Assembly: GCF_002155145.1 (NCBI RefSeq)
Contig: NZ_CP021323.1
Coordinates: forward strand, 2,418,001 to 2,482,000
DNA: 64,000 nucleotides
DNA from: Kushneria konosiri
Lineage (GTDB): Bacteria > Pseudomonadota > Gammaproteobacteria > Pseudomonadales > Halomonadaceae
Reading direction: 5' to 3'
This document shows positions 51,867 to 60,791 of the stretch, piece by piece. The notes below the pieces were generated by a model. It was not told the origin of the DNA, made no database searches, and saw only the letters and a list, made by a program, of their open reading frames with translations. Numbering within the stretch: the stretch's first letter is position 1; each line of letters starts with the position of its first letter. The translations under genes and the position numbers were made by a program.

Positions 51867-53159
51867 ATGGCAAAAAAGGGCAACATCAGGGTGTGGCGCC
51901 GCGGCGCCGCAGGCATGCTGGTGCTCATCGCACTGGGTGGACTCTACTGGTGGTGGCAGGGACCGCCGGCAACGGGCGTGACCACCACGCAGGTCGCCGC
52001 CGGTGAAACGCTGACAACGGCCCATCCGGGCGGTCGTCCTGTGGCCCATATCGTGATCGCGGCCACTCCGGATCAGCACTTTGATGACAGTGCCTTGCTG
52101 GCGCTTTCCGAACAGACCGGTGCCGAGCTGGTACAGTTTCTGCTGGAAGACGGCGATGACTGCGACACACAGCAGGCGCGTCTGATGCAGGCACGCAAAT
52201 CGCTGGATGCTCCGGTTGATATGGTGGTGGGGCTGAACCAGGGTGGGGCACTGGCGTGGCGCTGGCTGGCCGGTCAGGACAGCGATCAGGCCCACGCCCT
52301 GTCCGCCGGCTTCAGTGTGACAACCTCCGACTGTCGCACGCCGTTGCCCACCAATGGCCACCATGGACAGTGGGACATTGTCTGGAACAATGATCCTGAT
52401 GATGCGACCGGACGATTTGTGCGCAAGGTGGATGGCCTTGAAGTGCATACCACCATTGGTGATTACGGCGCTGACAGTACTGCGCTGGCGGCGCAGCGAT
52501 TAACGACGCTGCTCAAGGGCAGCGGTAGCGCGCTGCCCACCATAGCGCTGCAGGGGCAGGGGGATCACATACATTCGAAGACGGTCACCCTTTATTACTC
52601 GGGAGACGGTGGTTGGCGTGATCTTGATCAGGTCTCGGGTGAGTACATGGCGGCACATGGCTATCCGGTCGTGGGCGTCGATACGCTCAAGGCCTTCTGG
52701 CAGCATCGAAGCCCCGAGCAGAGCGCGGCGGATCTGGGTGCGCTGATGGCAACCTATCGCCAGAAGTGGGGGGCGCAACACTTCGTGCTGGCAGGCTATT
52801 CCTTTGGCGCTGACATCCTTCCGGCGCTCTATAACCGACTCTCTGACAGTGATCAGCAGTCCGTATCGGCGATGATACTGCTGGCCTTTGCAAGAACGGC
52901 CGATTTCGAGATTGCCGTGAGCGGATGGCTGGGACAGAGCAAGGGCGAAACGCAGACCGGCCCTGAAGTGGCACGCGTACCCGCTGACAAGCTGATATGT
53001 CTTTATGGTAGCGAGGAGGCCCCTGACAGTGGCTGCCTGCAGCCGGAGATGAGAGGCACCAGAATCCAGCTGCCGGGAGGGCATCATTTTGATCAGAATT
53101 ATGCGCATCTGGCGCAGATCATGATGGCCCAGATCGATCAGCGGACAGCAGCGCGGTGA
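51867..53159 (+). CDS. AcvB/VirJ-family periplasmic aminoacyl-PG hydrolase candidate
   Basis: 430 residues from ATG 51867; a TTG two codons earlier overlaps the mprF stop. The N-terminal anchor is GAAGMLVLIALGGLYWWWQG, followed by a large periplasmic part. The VirJ domain is the C-terminal half: TVTLYYSGDGGWRDLDQVSG, GYPVVGVDTLKAFWQHRSPE, and the serine-hydrolase elbow FVLAGYSFGADILPALYNRL, with the His in GGHHFDQNYAHLAQIMM. In Agrobacterium AcvB hydrolyses lysyl-PG and is encoded with the MprF homologue LpiA. The direct adjacency here strongly suggests the same synthesis/hydrolysis pair. Confidence 0.88.
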   Translation: MAKKGNIRVWRRGAAGMLVLIALGGLYWWWQGPPATGVTTTQVAAGETLTTAHPGGRPVAHIVIAATPDQHFDDSALLALSEQTGAELVQFLLEDGDDCDTQQARLMQARKSLDAPVDMVVGLNQGGALAWRWLAGQDSDQAHALSAGFSVTTSDCRTPLPTNGHHGQWDIVWNNDPDDATGRFVRKVDGLEVHTTIGDYGADSTALAAQRLTTLLKGSGSALPTIALQGQGDHIHSKTVTLYYSGDGGWRDLDQVSGEYMAAHGYPVVGVDTLKAFWQHRSPEQSAADLGALMATYRQKWGAQHFVLAGYSFGADILPALYNRLSDSDQQSVSAMILLAFARTADFEIAVSGWLGQSKGETQTGPEVARVPADKLICLYGSEEAPDSGCLQPEMRGTRIQLPGGHHFDQNYAHLAQIMMAQIDQRTAAR

Positions 53160-53240
53160 TCAGGGTGTCATTATTCGTGATTGCGAATATAGTGATGCTT
53201 GATACCGCTGCTGATATGCACCGCGCTGACAGGCCTGAAC

Positions 53241-53792
53241 ATGTTTTTTCATTCGATCAACAAGACGCTTTCCCTTTCGCTGCTTCATCCTCATATGGCG
53301 CCTGAACTCTTCCGGCTGGTGGATGACAACCGGGCTTATCTGAGTCAGTGGCTGGGCTGGGTAGTCCATACGACGTCACCGGCCGACAGTGCCGGGTTTA
53401 TTCGTCAATCGCTGCACGATCACGCCGAAGGCCGGCGTCTGATCTGCGGAATTCACGACCATCAGCAGGGGCGAGCACGGCTGGTGGGCACGGTAAGTTT
53501 CAACGAGATCATGCCGGCGACCGGTCGAGCCAGTCTGGGATACTGGCTGGGCGCCCGCTGGCAGGGGCGCGGGTTGATGACGCAGGCCTGTCAGGCCATG
53601 GTGCAGTTGGCATTCGAGCATTATGACCTGCAAAAGGTGCAGATCTCGGCGGCGACCGGCAACACTCGAAGCCGGGCGATCTGCGAGCGTCTGGGGGCAC
53701 GGCTCGAGGGTGTGGTGACGCGCGCCGAAAGTGTCAATGGCGTGGTTCATGACCATGCGGTCTACGGCCTGGCTCGGGATAATCACCCCTGA
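53241..53792 (+). CDS. RimJ/RimL-type GNAT acetyltransferase
   Basis: 183 residues from ATG 53241, ACAGG upstream. It carries the RimL landmarks LSLSLLHPHMAPELFRLVDD, YLSQWLGWVVHTTSPADSAG, ASLGYWLGARWQGRGLMTQA (acetyl-CoA loop) and CQAMVQLAFEHYDLQKVQIS, then NTRSRAICERLGARLEGVVT. Relatives acetylate ribosomal proteins or small molecules. It is downstream of the AcvB-like gene by 81 bases, so it might be the third gene of the mprF transcript, though the gap allows an own promoter. Confidence 0.9.
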   Translation: MFFHSINKTLSLSLLHPHMAPELFRLVDDNRAYLSQWLGWVVHTTSPADSAGFIRQSLHDHAEGRRLICGIHDHQQGRARLVGTVSFNEIMPATGRASLGYWLGARWQGRGLMTQACQAMVQLAFEHYDLQKVQISAATGNTRSRAICERLGARLEGVVTRAESVNGVVHDHAVYGLARDNHP

Positions 53793-53921
53793 AGCTGGTA
53801 AAGCCATGATGGACAGGCTTTTGCGCACCCCCCAGGGCTTTGGGTAGCGCAATGCGTTGTCCGTTCATTACAGTATTGGCATGATCCTTTTCCAACGCAC
53901 ACCGATTCAAGAGAGTCTCCA

Positions 53922-54278
53922 TTGAACACACCCGAGCTGATCCATATCCGAATGAAACGCCTGAGACTGGTGTCGATTCTGGAGGGGACGACCCTTTTGC
54001 TGCTATTGGTGGTGGCCGTGCCGCTCAAGCATGTGGCTGGTCTCCCGCTGGCGGTCTCCATCATGGGGCCGATCCATGGAGTGGCCTTTTTGCTCTACCT
54101 GTCAGTTGTCTTTCGAGTGGTTTCCATGGGGGGCTGGAGCGGTCTGGATATCGCCCGCATGATCCTTGCCGCCTTCATTCCTTTTGGCGCCTTCATCAAT
54201 GCGCCCTTTATGCGCCGCAAGGAAACCGAGCTGGTCGGCATGATCAATGACCAGTCGATGGCTCATTCGGATTCGTGA
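53922..54278 (+). CDS. DUF3817 membrane protein
   Basis: 118 residues from TTG 53922 (AGAGAG ahead). Three hydrophobic segments: LVSILEGTTLLLLLVVAVPL, IMGPIHGVAFLLYLSVVFRV and GLDIARMILAAFIPFGAFIN. The motifs RLRLVSILEGTT, KHVAGLPLAVSIMGPIHG and PFGAFINAPFMRRKE are those of DUF3817. No function is known. Its 3' end overlaps the convergent AraC gene by 16 bases. Confidence 0.88.
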   Translation: MNTPELIHIRMKRLRLVSILEGTTLLLLLVVAVPLKHVAGLPLAVSIMGPIHGVAFLLYLSVVFRVVSMGGWSGLDIARMILAAFIPFGAFINAPFMRRKETELVGMINDQSMAHSDS

Positions 54279-55186
54279 GACTCGAGGCGCTGATCGCCTA
54301 CCGGCTGACGGCCGAAGTAGCGCTTGTATTCCCGGCTGAACTGCGACGCACTCTGATAACCCACGGCGCTGGCGGCACTGCTGACGTTGTGGGTTCTGGC
54401 GGCAATCATGGCGCGTGCCCTTAGAAGCCGAATGCGCTTTTGATATTGCAGTGGGGAGAGATGCGTGAATCGCTTGAAGTGATGATGAAAGGCCGAGGGG
54501 CTCATGTTGACCTTTTCGGCCAGTGTCTCGACGGACAGTGGCTGCGCGTAATCCTGATGGAGGGTCTCGAGCGCCAGACCGATGCGTCCATAATGGGTAT
54601 GTTGCTGTAAAAGCTGACGCAATGACTCTCCCTGCGGGCCTCTGAGAGCTTCAAACAGCACCTCGCGAATACGCTGTCGCCCCAGTGCGCGGCACATGAC
54701 CTCATCATGCAGGCATTCCAGCAGATGCACCACGCCCCGACTCATGGCGTCGGTCAGGCTCACGGCTGCCATGGGTCTGGGCGGCGACGTGGTATTTGTC
54801 GCCCTGGGGACGACCTGGCTCAGCTCCCCCAGCATGATCATGTCGATGCTGACGGATACGCCCAGCATGGGCGCCTGCGGCGTGGCCCGGGTTTCACACT
54901 CAAAGGGCAACGGCATGGCCTGGACCAGATAGTGGCCGGCGCCATAGTGAATCGTGCGCTCTCCCAGATACCCGGTCTTTTCTCCCTGAGCGACAATGAA
55001 AAGCCCCGGCTCGTAGACCAGCGGCGTACGCGGATGGCTGCCATGAAAGGCCATGAGCCTCACGCCTTCCATACGCGTCGGAATATAGCCATCCCGATCA
55101 ATCAGGGGCGTCATCAGCTTGCACATGCGCTGTTGAAGGGCATCGGTTGCAGGCGCATGTAACGTATCGTGCAAGGCATCGGGCAT
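54263..55186 (-). CDS. AraC-family transcriptional regulator (YqhC-like)
   Basis: 307 residues. The N-terminal AraC_N domain has YEPGLFIVAQGEKTGYLGER and HYGAGHYLVQAMPLPFECET. The C-terminal two helix-turn-helices are LSVETLAEKVNMSPSAFHHH and HNVSSAASAVGYQSASQFSR, ending FSREYKRYFGRQP. It is like E. coli YqhC, which activates the aldehyde-responsive yqhD/dkgA genes. It is divergent from the zinc alcohol dehydrogenase at 55416, with 229 bp between, so it very likely controls that gene in response to reactive aldehydes. Confidence 0.9.
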   Translation of the reverse strand: MPDALHDTLHAPATDALQQRMCKLMTPLIDRDGYIPTRMEGVRLMAFHGSHPRTPLVYEPGLFIVAQGEKTGYLGERTIHYGAGHYLVQAMPLPFECETRATPQAPMLGVSVSIDMIMLGELSQVVPRATNTTSPPRPMAAVSLTDAMSRGVVHLLECLHDEVMCRALGRQRIREVLFEALRGPQGESLRQLLQQHTHYGRIGLALETLHQDYAQPLSVETLAEKVNMSPSAFHHHFKRFTHLSPLQYQKRIRLLRARAMIAARTHNVSSAASAVGYQSASQFSREYKRYFGRQPVGDQRLESHESE

Positions 55187-55415
55187 GGCGAGACATCCTT
55201 GAACCAGGACAGGCTTTTATTGGTAATGAGAGATGACAGGATTATGCATGAAAAGCGCTGAAATGATATCGTGTAACACTAATTTTTTGCAGGAATAGGC
55301 AAGCGAGCAGCAGAACCGTGTATGGTGCCGGGCGGGTTTGGATACCACACTGTGATCACTCGAGGACATCTGCTCGAATGTGGATGTCCGGTTTTGATAC
55401 GCAGGAGAAAGATTC

Positions 55416-56483
55416 ATGTCGACACCCGCCAAAGGCTACGCTGCCCATAGTGCTGAAACCCCGCTTGCACTCTGGAACTTTGAGCGCCGCACGCCGCGCG
55501 CCGATGATGTTTCCATCGAGATTCTCTATTGCGGTGTCTGCCACAGCGACCTTCACTTTGCTCGTGATGACTGGGGCATGGCGGCTTATCCGGTCGTTCC
55601 GGGTCATGAAATCGTGGGGCGTGTGACCGCGGTTGGTCATGACGTCACGACCTTCAAGACAGGTGACATTGTGGGCGTTGGCTGCATGGTGGATTCCTGC
55701 CGCCAGTGCAACTCCTGCAACAGCGGCCTTGAGCAGTACTGCGCCGAAGGGTTCACCATGACCTACGGCAGTCCCGACCGCCACGACAACACCCTGACTC
55801 AGGGCGGCTACTCCGACTCCGTCGTGGTCAGCGAGCGGTTCGTGGTAGGCATGCCGGATGGGCTTGATCTCAAATCCGCCGCGCCGATCCTGTGCGCCGG
55901 GATCACCACCTATTCACCGCTCAAGCATTACGGCGTCAAGCCGGGTGACAAGGTCGGAGTGATCGGTATGGGGGGTCTGGGCCATATGGGCGTCAAACTG
56001 GCCAGCGCCATGGGCGCCGAGGTCACACTCTTTACTCGCTCCGAATCCAAGGTGGCCGAGGCGAAAAAGCAGGGCGCTGATCATGTGGTGGTTTCTACCG
56101 ATGAAGCGCAGATGACGGCCGTGACCGAAACCTTTGATTTCATGCTCGACACCGTTCCGGTACAGCACGATATCAACCCGTATCTCAATGCGCTCAAGCC
56201 GGACGGCACCCATATTCTGGTGGGTCTGCTCGAGCCGCTCGACCCGGCCGTCAGCGGTGCCAATCTGGTCTTTCGTCGCCGCGTACTGGCCGGCTCGCTC
56301 ATCGGTGGCATGCCTGAAACCCAGGAAGTGCTGGAATTCTGTGCCGAGCACGGGATCACCTGCGATGTCGAAATGATCAACATCGATCAGATCAATGAAG
56401 CCTGGGATCGCATGCAAAAGGGCGATGTGCGCTATCGTTTCGTGATCGACATGGCTTCTCTGAAGGACAGCAGCGCGGCCTGA
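55416..56483 (+). CDS. zinc-dependent NAD(P) alcohol dehydrogenase, YahK-like
   Basis: 355 residues. Catalytic zinc ligands: YCGVCHSDLHFARDDWG and PVVPGHEIVG. Structural zinc: DSCRQCNSCNSGLEQYC, four cysteines. Nucleotide loop VIGMGGLGHMGVKLASAMGA; TRSESKVAEAKKQGADHVV follows. The order and spacing are those of the cinnamyl-alcohol-dehydrogenase group, YahK in E. coli, which prefers NADPH and reduces broad aldehydes. Single gene with a strong terminator 47 bases past the stop; probable target of the divergent AraC gene. Confidence 0.93.
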   Translation: MSTPAKGYAAHSAETPLALWNFERRTPRADDVSIEILYCGVCHSDLHFARDDWGMAAYPVVPGHEIVGRVTAVGHDVTTFKTGDIVGVGCMVDSCRQCNSCNSGLEQYCAEGFTMTYGSPDRHDNTLTQGGYSDSVVVSERFVVGMPDGLDLKSAAPILCAGITTYSPLKHYGVKPGDKVGVIGMGGLGHMGVKLASAMGAEVTLFTRSESKVAEAKKQGADHVVVSTDEAQMTAVTETFDFMLDTVPVQHDINPYLNALKPDGTHILVGLLEPLDPAVSGANLVFRRRVLAGSLIGGMPETQEVLEFCAEHGITCDVEMINIDQINEAWDRMQKGDVRYRFVIDMASLKDSSAA

Positions 56484-56516
56484 CACCGAGGATGTTGTCA
56501 GTCGGATGTCGACTGA

Positions 56517-57056
<540 letters not shown>

Positions 57057-57060
57057 AGGA

Positions 57061-59040
57061 TCAGGTACTTGTATCCAGAATGCCTGCCATTTCGATGCGG
57101 TTGCGCCCTCCAAGCTTGGCCCGATAAAGCGCCTGATCGGCGGACTGAATCAGATCCGGCAGGGTATCGCTGGCGCGACGCGTCGTAATCAGCCCGATGC
57201 TGATGGTCACAATGGTATGACCATCGTGTCGTGTCAGATTCAGCGCCTCGACGCCTCGGCGAAGCTGCTCGCCTACCTCGGCGGCCCTTTCGGGCGAAAG
57301 ATCGGGAAGACAGGCAATGAATTCCTCTCCGCCAAAGCGGGCCAGCAGTCCGCCATGACAAGTGACGATGTCCTGCAGGCAATGGGCGACGCGCTGCAGA
57401 TAACGATCCCCGGTCGGGTGACCCAGAAGATCGTTGATCTTCTTGAAATGGTCGATATCGATCACGATGATTGTTCGGGTCCGGCTGACATCGAGTTTTT
57501 CAACCCACTGACTGAAATAGCGCCGATTGGGCACCCTTGTCAGTTCATCGTGCTGTGCCAGCCATTCCACTTCCTGCTGCAGGGCAATGCGTTTTTCTAC
57601 CTCGCCTCTCAGGCGATAGTTGGCATCCTTGACCCCGTTGTGGCGCTGACGCAGTCGATGATGAAAGTACACCAGCAGATAAATCATCCAGGTAAAGAGC
57701 AGCCCGGTGATCAATACGATGGCCGGTAGTTTCGAGCGTTCATCAAAGAGTCTGGCATAGCTTGCCTCGGCGCAGATCGTGAAATTGCTCTGGCCCAGCC
57801 GAAGGATATTGCAGTGCTCGAGCATACTCAGTGCTTCGCGAGTATTGGAGCTGTAAAGGGTCGTGCCGTTTTGCATGACCCGGATGCGAAAGTTGTGGCT
57901 GTCACTGGCATCATCGATCGTTGCAAACAGGCGAGCCGGATCAATCACGAAGCCGGCGGCGCCGCGGATGGCCGCTGTATCAAGGTCATGAATGGGCTGA
58001 TAGAAGATCACGCCGCGCCCGCCATTGGTCAGATTGACCATGCCGGTGGCACTGGCATCTCCCAGCAGGGCAGCGGACAGGGCCATGTCATCGTCACTGG
58101 AAAGCACGTGATGGCCGAGCAGGGGCTGGTTGGTCTGCAGCGGATAGGCGTGTCTAATGCGAGGTCCCTGCTGGTCGATATAGGCGATGGTCTGCATATA
58201 GTCGAAATGTTCAACAAGGTGTCGGGCTCGATGGGTCCATGCTCGACTGGAGGGCGGGCTTCCTGCCGTGTCCCAGCTGATGGCAAAGCGCTGCATGGCC
58301 TGGTCGCTGACGCTGATTTCCTGACCCAGTCGCTCGCTGAGTGTGTCGACGCGTGTGCGAGCGACCTGATTGACATCGCGAATGTTCTGACTGTTGTGAT
58401 AGTGCCAGAGCACCAGCAGTATCAGTAAAATCGTCATGGAGGCGGCCAGTGCAATGCCAACGGTGGCCAGACGCCGCCCTGGCCACTGAGTCACGAATTC
58501 AGCTGCCAGCAAAAGAACAATGGCCAGCAGGGTAGGGGTTGATAATGAGATCTCATGCAGCGAGATGAACCCGTGCTGCTCAATGAGATGCATCGCCGTC
58601 AACATGGTAGCCATGGCAAGAGCGATGGGGCCGACCTCTCCCGGACGTGATGAAAACAGTGGCAGAACTACTAAAAGTATCAGCGCGACCGTCATGAGAA
58701 TGGATGGGCGGATCGAATAAAAGGGCGCCTGTTCAGGCCAGTGATCAAAAAACAGTGACCATTGGGCATAATTCATGACGCTGTCCGGCAGCAGGAATGA
58801 GGCCATCAGCGCCATCAGCGGCAGCGTGGTGATAGCCGTGATCATGATCGCGAAAGGCCTGAGACGATTGGGTCGCCACCGGCGGGTCACATTCATCGCA
58901 AGCCTTGAGAGGGTGACCATGCCCACCAGTCCCAGCAACAGGTGCTCCACAGGCGGCGTCAGCCACCACCCTGCCGCAACACAGGGCAGGGCAAGCAGGG
59001 TCAACAGCAGGTCACCGTGGCGGGCGATAAAGGCTTTCAT
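57061..59040 (-). CDS. membrane diguanylate cyclase with periplasmic sensor, no inhibitory site
   Basis: 659 residues. About seven helices fill residues 1-215 (for example IMITAITTLPLMALMASFLL and ILMTVALILLVVLPLFSSRP). A polar sensor region of about 200 residues follows, then a last helix (AIVLITGLLFTWMIYLLVYF), a short coiled linker and a GGDEF domain. Catalytic motif is LLARFGGEEFIACLPDLSPE; metal/substrate region IVIDIDHFKKINDLLGHPTG. The RxxD position before GGEEF reads CHGG, so product inhibition is probably absent. The start overlaps the mltF stop by four bases (ATGA), so the two are coupled, which is unusual. Confidence 0.9.
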   Translation of the reverse strand: MKAFIARHGDLLLTLLALPCVAAGWWLTPPVEHLLLGLVGMVTLSRLAMNVTRRWRPNRLRPFAIMITAITTLPLMALMASFLLPDSVMNYAQWSLFFDHWPEQAPFYSIRPSILMTVALILLVVLPLFSSRPGEVGPIALAMATMLTAMHLIEQHGFISLHEISLSTPTLLAIVLLLAAEFVTQWPGRRLATVGIALAASMTILLILLVLWHYHNSQNIRDVNQVARTRVDTLSERLGQEISVSDQAMQRFAISWDTAGSPPSSRAWTHRARHLVEHFDYMQTIAYIDQQGPRIRHAYPLQTNQPLLGHHVLSSDDDMALSAALLGDASATGMVNLTNGGRGVIFYQPIHDLDTAAIRGAAGFVIDPARLFATIDDASDSHNFRIRVMQNGTTLYSSNTREALSMLEHCNILRLGQSNFTICAEASYARLFDERSKLPAIVLITGLLFTWMIYLLVYFHHRLRQRHNGVKDANYRLRGEVEKRIALQQEVEWLAQHDELTRVPNRRYFSQWVEKLDVSRTRTIIVIDIDHFKKINDLLGHPTGDRYLQRVAHCLQDIVTCHGGLLARFGGEEFIACLPDLSPERAAEVGEQLRRGVEALNLTRHDGHTIVTISIGLITTRRASDTLPDLIQSADQALYRAKLGGRNRIEMAGILDTST

Positions 59041-60518
59041 GGAACAGGCGGTATGGTCTCAAAGACGGCTGTGGGCGTATTGCTGACGGTGGCACGATCA
59101 AGTGATGAAAACTGATGCTGGCTGCGTTCTACCCAGTTCAGGATTTCTTCGTAGCGTTTGATGTTGCGCACATAAAGCGCCGCCACGTTACCACGTGCAA
59201 AGCCATGTTCCACGCGGCTGTACCAGCTGCTTTCCTGCAGAAGTGGCAGCATTTCTTTGATGGAATCCCACTGGTCAGGGTCATGGCCCTGAAGACGTGC
59301 CAGTCGACGTGCATCATACAGATGACCAAGCCCAAGATTATAGGCGGCCAGCGTCATCCATGTCCTGTCCGGCTCGGCGACCTTGTCGGGAATTCGATCA
59401 TGCAAATAGCGTAGATAGCGCGCACCACCGTCAATGCTTTGCTGTGGGTCTTCGCGGTTGTCAACGTCCATGTGATTGGCCGTGGCACGCGTCAGCATCA
59501 TCAGCCCCTTGACGCCGGTCGGAGACACCGCGCCCGGCTGCCAGTGCGATTCCTGATAGCCCACGGCGGCAAGCAGTTTCCAGTCAAAGCCGTTCTCGAT
59601 GGCTGCCCGTTTGAAATCGGGCAGCCATTGATCCAGGTTCGATCGGGCCTGGGAGATAAAGCGTCGTGCGCCGACATATTCAAGATAGTCGTCATGGCCA
59701 AAATACTTTTGTGTCAGATCCTCAAGATCACCGCTGCGTCGCATGCGATCAATGAAGGCATTGGCGCGCTCTACCAGTGAAGGGTCGGTTCTGGCAGGAA
59801 AGGCCCAGGCCAGAGAGACCGGTTCGCCAATGGGCTGGGCTCTGGCCACGTTCGGAAAGAATAATCGGCTCAGTTTGAACTCGTGAGCATAGACGACGGC
59901 CGCATCCAGCTTGCCACTTTCTACCATAGCCAGAAGATCCGTGGTTTCCAGATCAGGACTTTCCCGCCAGGTCAGTGACGGGTGCGTCTTTTGCAGTTCA
60001 TGCAATACCCGGCTGGTGCCGGCGCCCGCCACCGTCCCGATATCCAGCCCATCCAGATCCTCGATCGTTTTTGGTGCCCGCATGCCGCGCCGGTAGGCCA
60101 CCATGGGCTGCATGGACATGATGGGCTGTGAATAGATGACATCTTCCCGCTGTGGATCGAGTACCAGGCCGGCGGCACCGATGTCGGTGCGTCCGGTGGA
60201 CACGTTGTTCAGCACGTCGCTGATATGTTGATCATCTTCCACGGCCAGACTGACGCCCAGGTCATCGGCAAAACGGCGAAAGAGCTCGAACTCGAAGCCG
60301 GTCGGCCCCTGACGGCCTTCATGAAAGGTGGCCGGCGTATTGCGCGTGGCAATTTCGAGGAAGTCGCGGCGCTTGATGTCAGAGAGCGTGGTGGTGTCGA
60401 ACATCGGCATCAGCGCGTCAGACCACGTCGAGATCGCGCGGGCAGGCGTGAGCAGCAGCGATAGCGCCACTACAAGCCCTGCAATCTGTCGGGTTGTGCG
60501 CAAAAAATGCCTGTTCAT
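59037..60518 (-). CDS. mltF: membrane-bound lytic murein transglycosylase F
   Basis: 493 residues from ATG 60518 with a Sec-type signal (TTRQIAGLVVALSLLLTPARA). An amino-acid-binding-protein-like regulatory domain comes first (FEFELFRRFADDLGVSLAVE, NNVSTGRTDIGAAGLVLDPQ). The SLT catalytic domain follows (FDWKLLAAVGYQESHWQPGA, VSPTGVKGLMMLT), with the catalytic Glu in YQESHW and AAYNLGLGHLYDARRL. It cleaves peptidoglycan to anhydromuropeptides at the outer membrane. It is divergent from purL, a layout conserved in many gammaproteobacteria. A GTG at 60548 is an alternative start; neither has a clear ribosome site. Confidence 0.93.
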   Translation of the reverse strand: MNRHFLRTTRQIAGLVVALSLLLTPARAISTWSDALMPMFDTTTLSDIKRRDFLEIATRNTPATFHEGRQGPTGFEFELFRRFADDLGVSLAVEDDQHISDVLNNVSTGRTDIGAAGLVLDPQREDVIYSQPIMSMQPMVAYRRGMRAPKTIEDLDGLDIGTVAGAGTSRVLHELQKTHPSLTWRESPDLETTDLLAMVESGKLDAAVVYAHEFKLSRLFFPNVARAQPIGEPVSLAWAFPARTDPSLVERANAFIDRMRRSGDLEDLTQKYFGHDDYLEYVGARRFISQARSNLDQWLPDFKRAAIENGFDWKLLAAVGYQESHWQPGAVSPTGVKGLMMLTRATANHMDVDNREDPQQSIDGGARYLRYLHDRIPDKVAEPDRTWMTLAAYNLGLGHLYDARRLARLQGHDPDQWDSIKEMLPLLQESSWYSRVEHGFARGNVAALYVRNIKRYEEILNWVERSQHQFSSLDRATVSNTPTAVFETIPPVP

Positions 60519-60791
60519 TGGGAAAAACGACCGTTTGAAAGAAGGCACAAGATACCGATGGCAAATGGCCCCGGCTAGTCGATGGGTCTTAACTGCACGA
60601 TAGCCTCAGCCTTTCGACTGAGGTTTGAACCATCAGCCGCCCGTGCCCCAGACCTTCGCCACGCGAGCCGCTTTCCAGTATGATGTCGCCCTCGCCGCCT
60701 GGCGCTGTTTCAACACGGGGAACGCAATCCTTAAAATGGCGCTCCCGCATCACACCTCATTTCCTGTCAGTCAGTAGAGGCTTCGTTCGTC

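Noticed and set aside
60722-60737. ACGCAATCCTTAAAAT ahead of purL as a PurR operator
   Set aside because: Only the first six bases match the operator and the dyad symmetry is missing.
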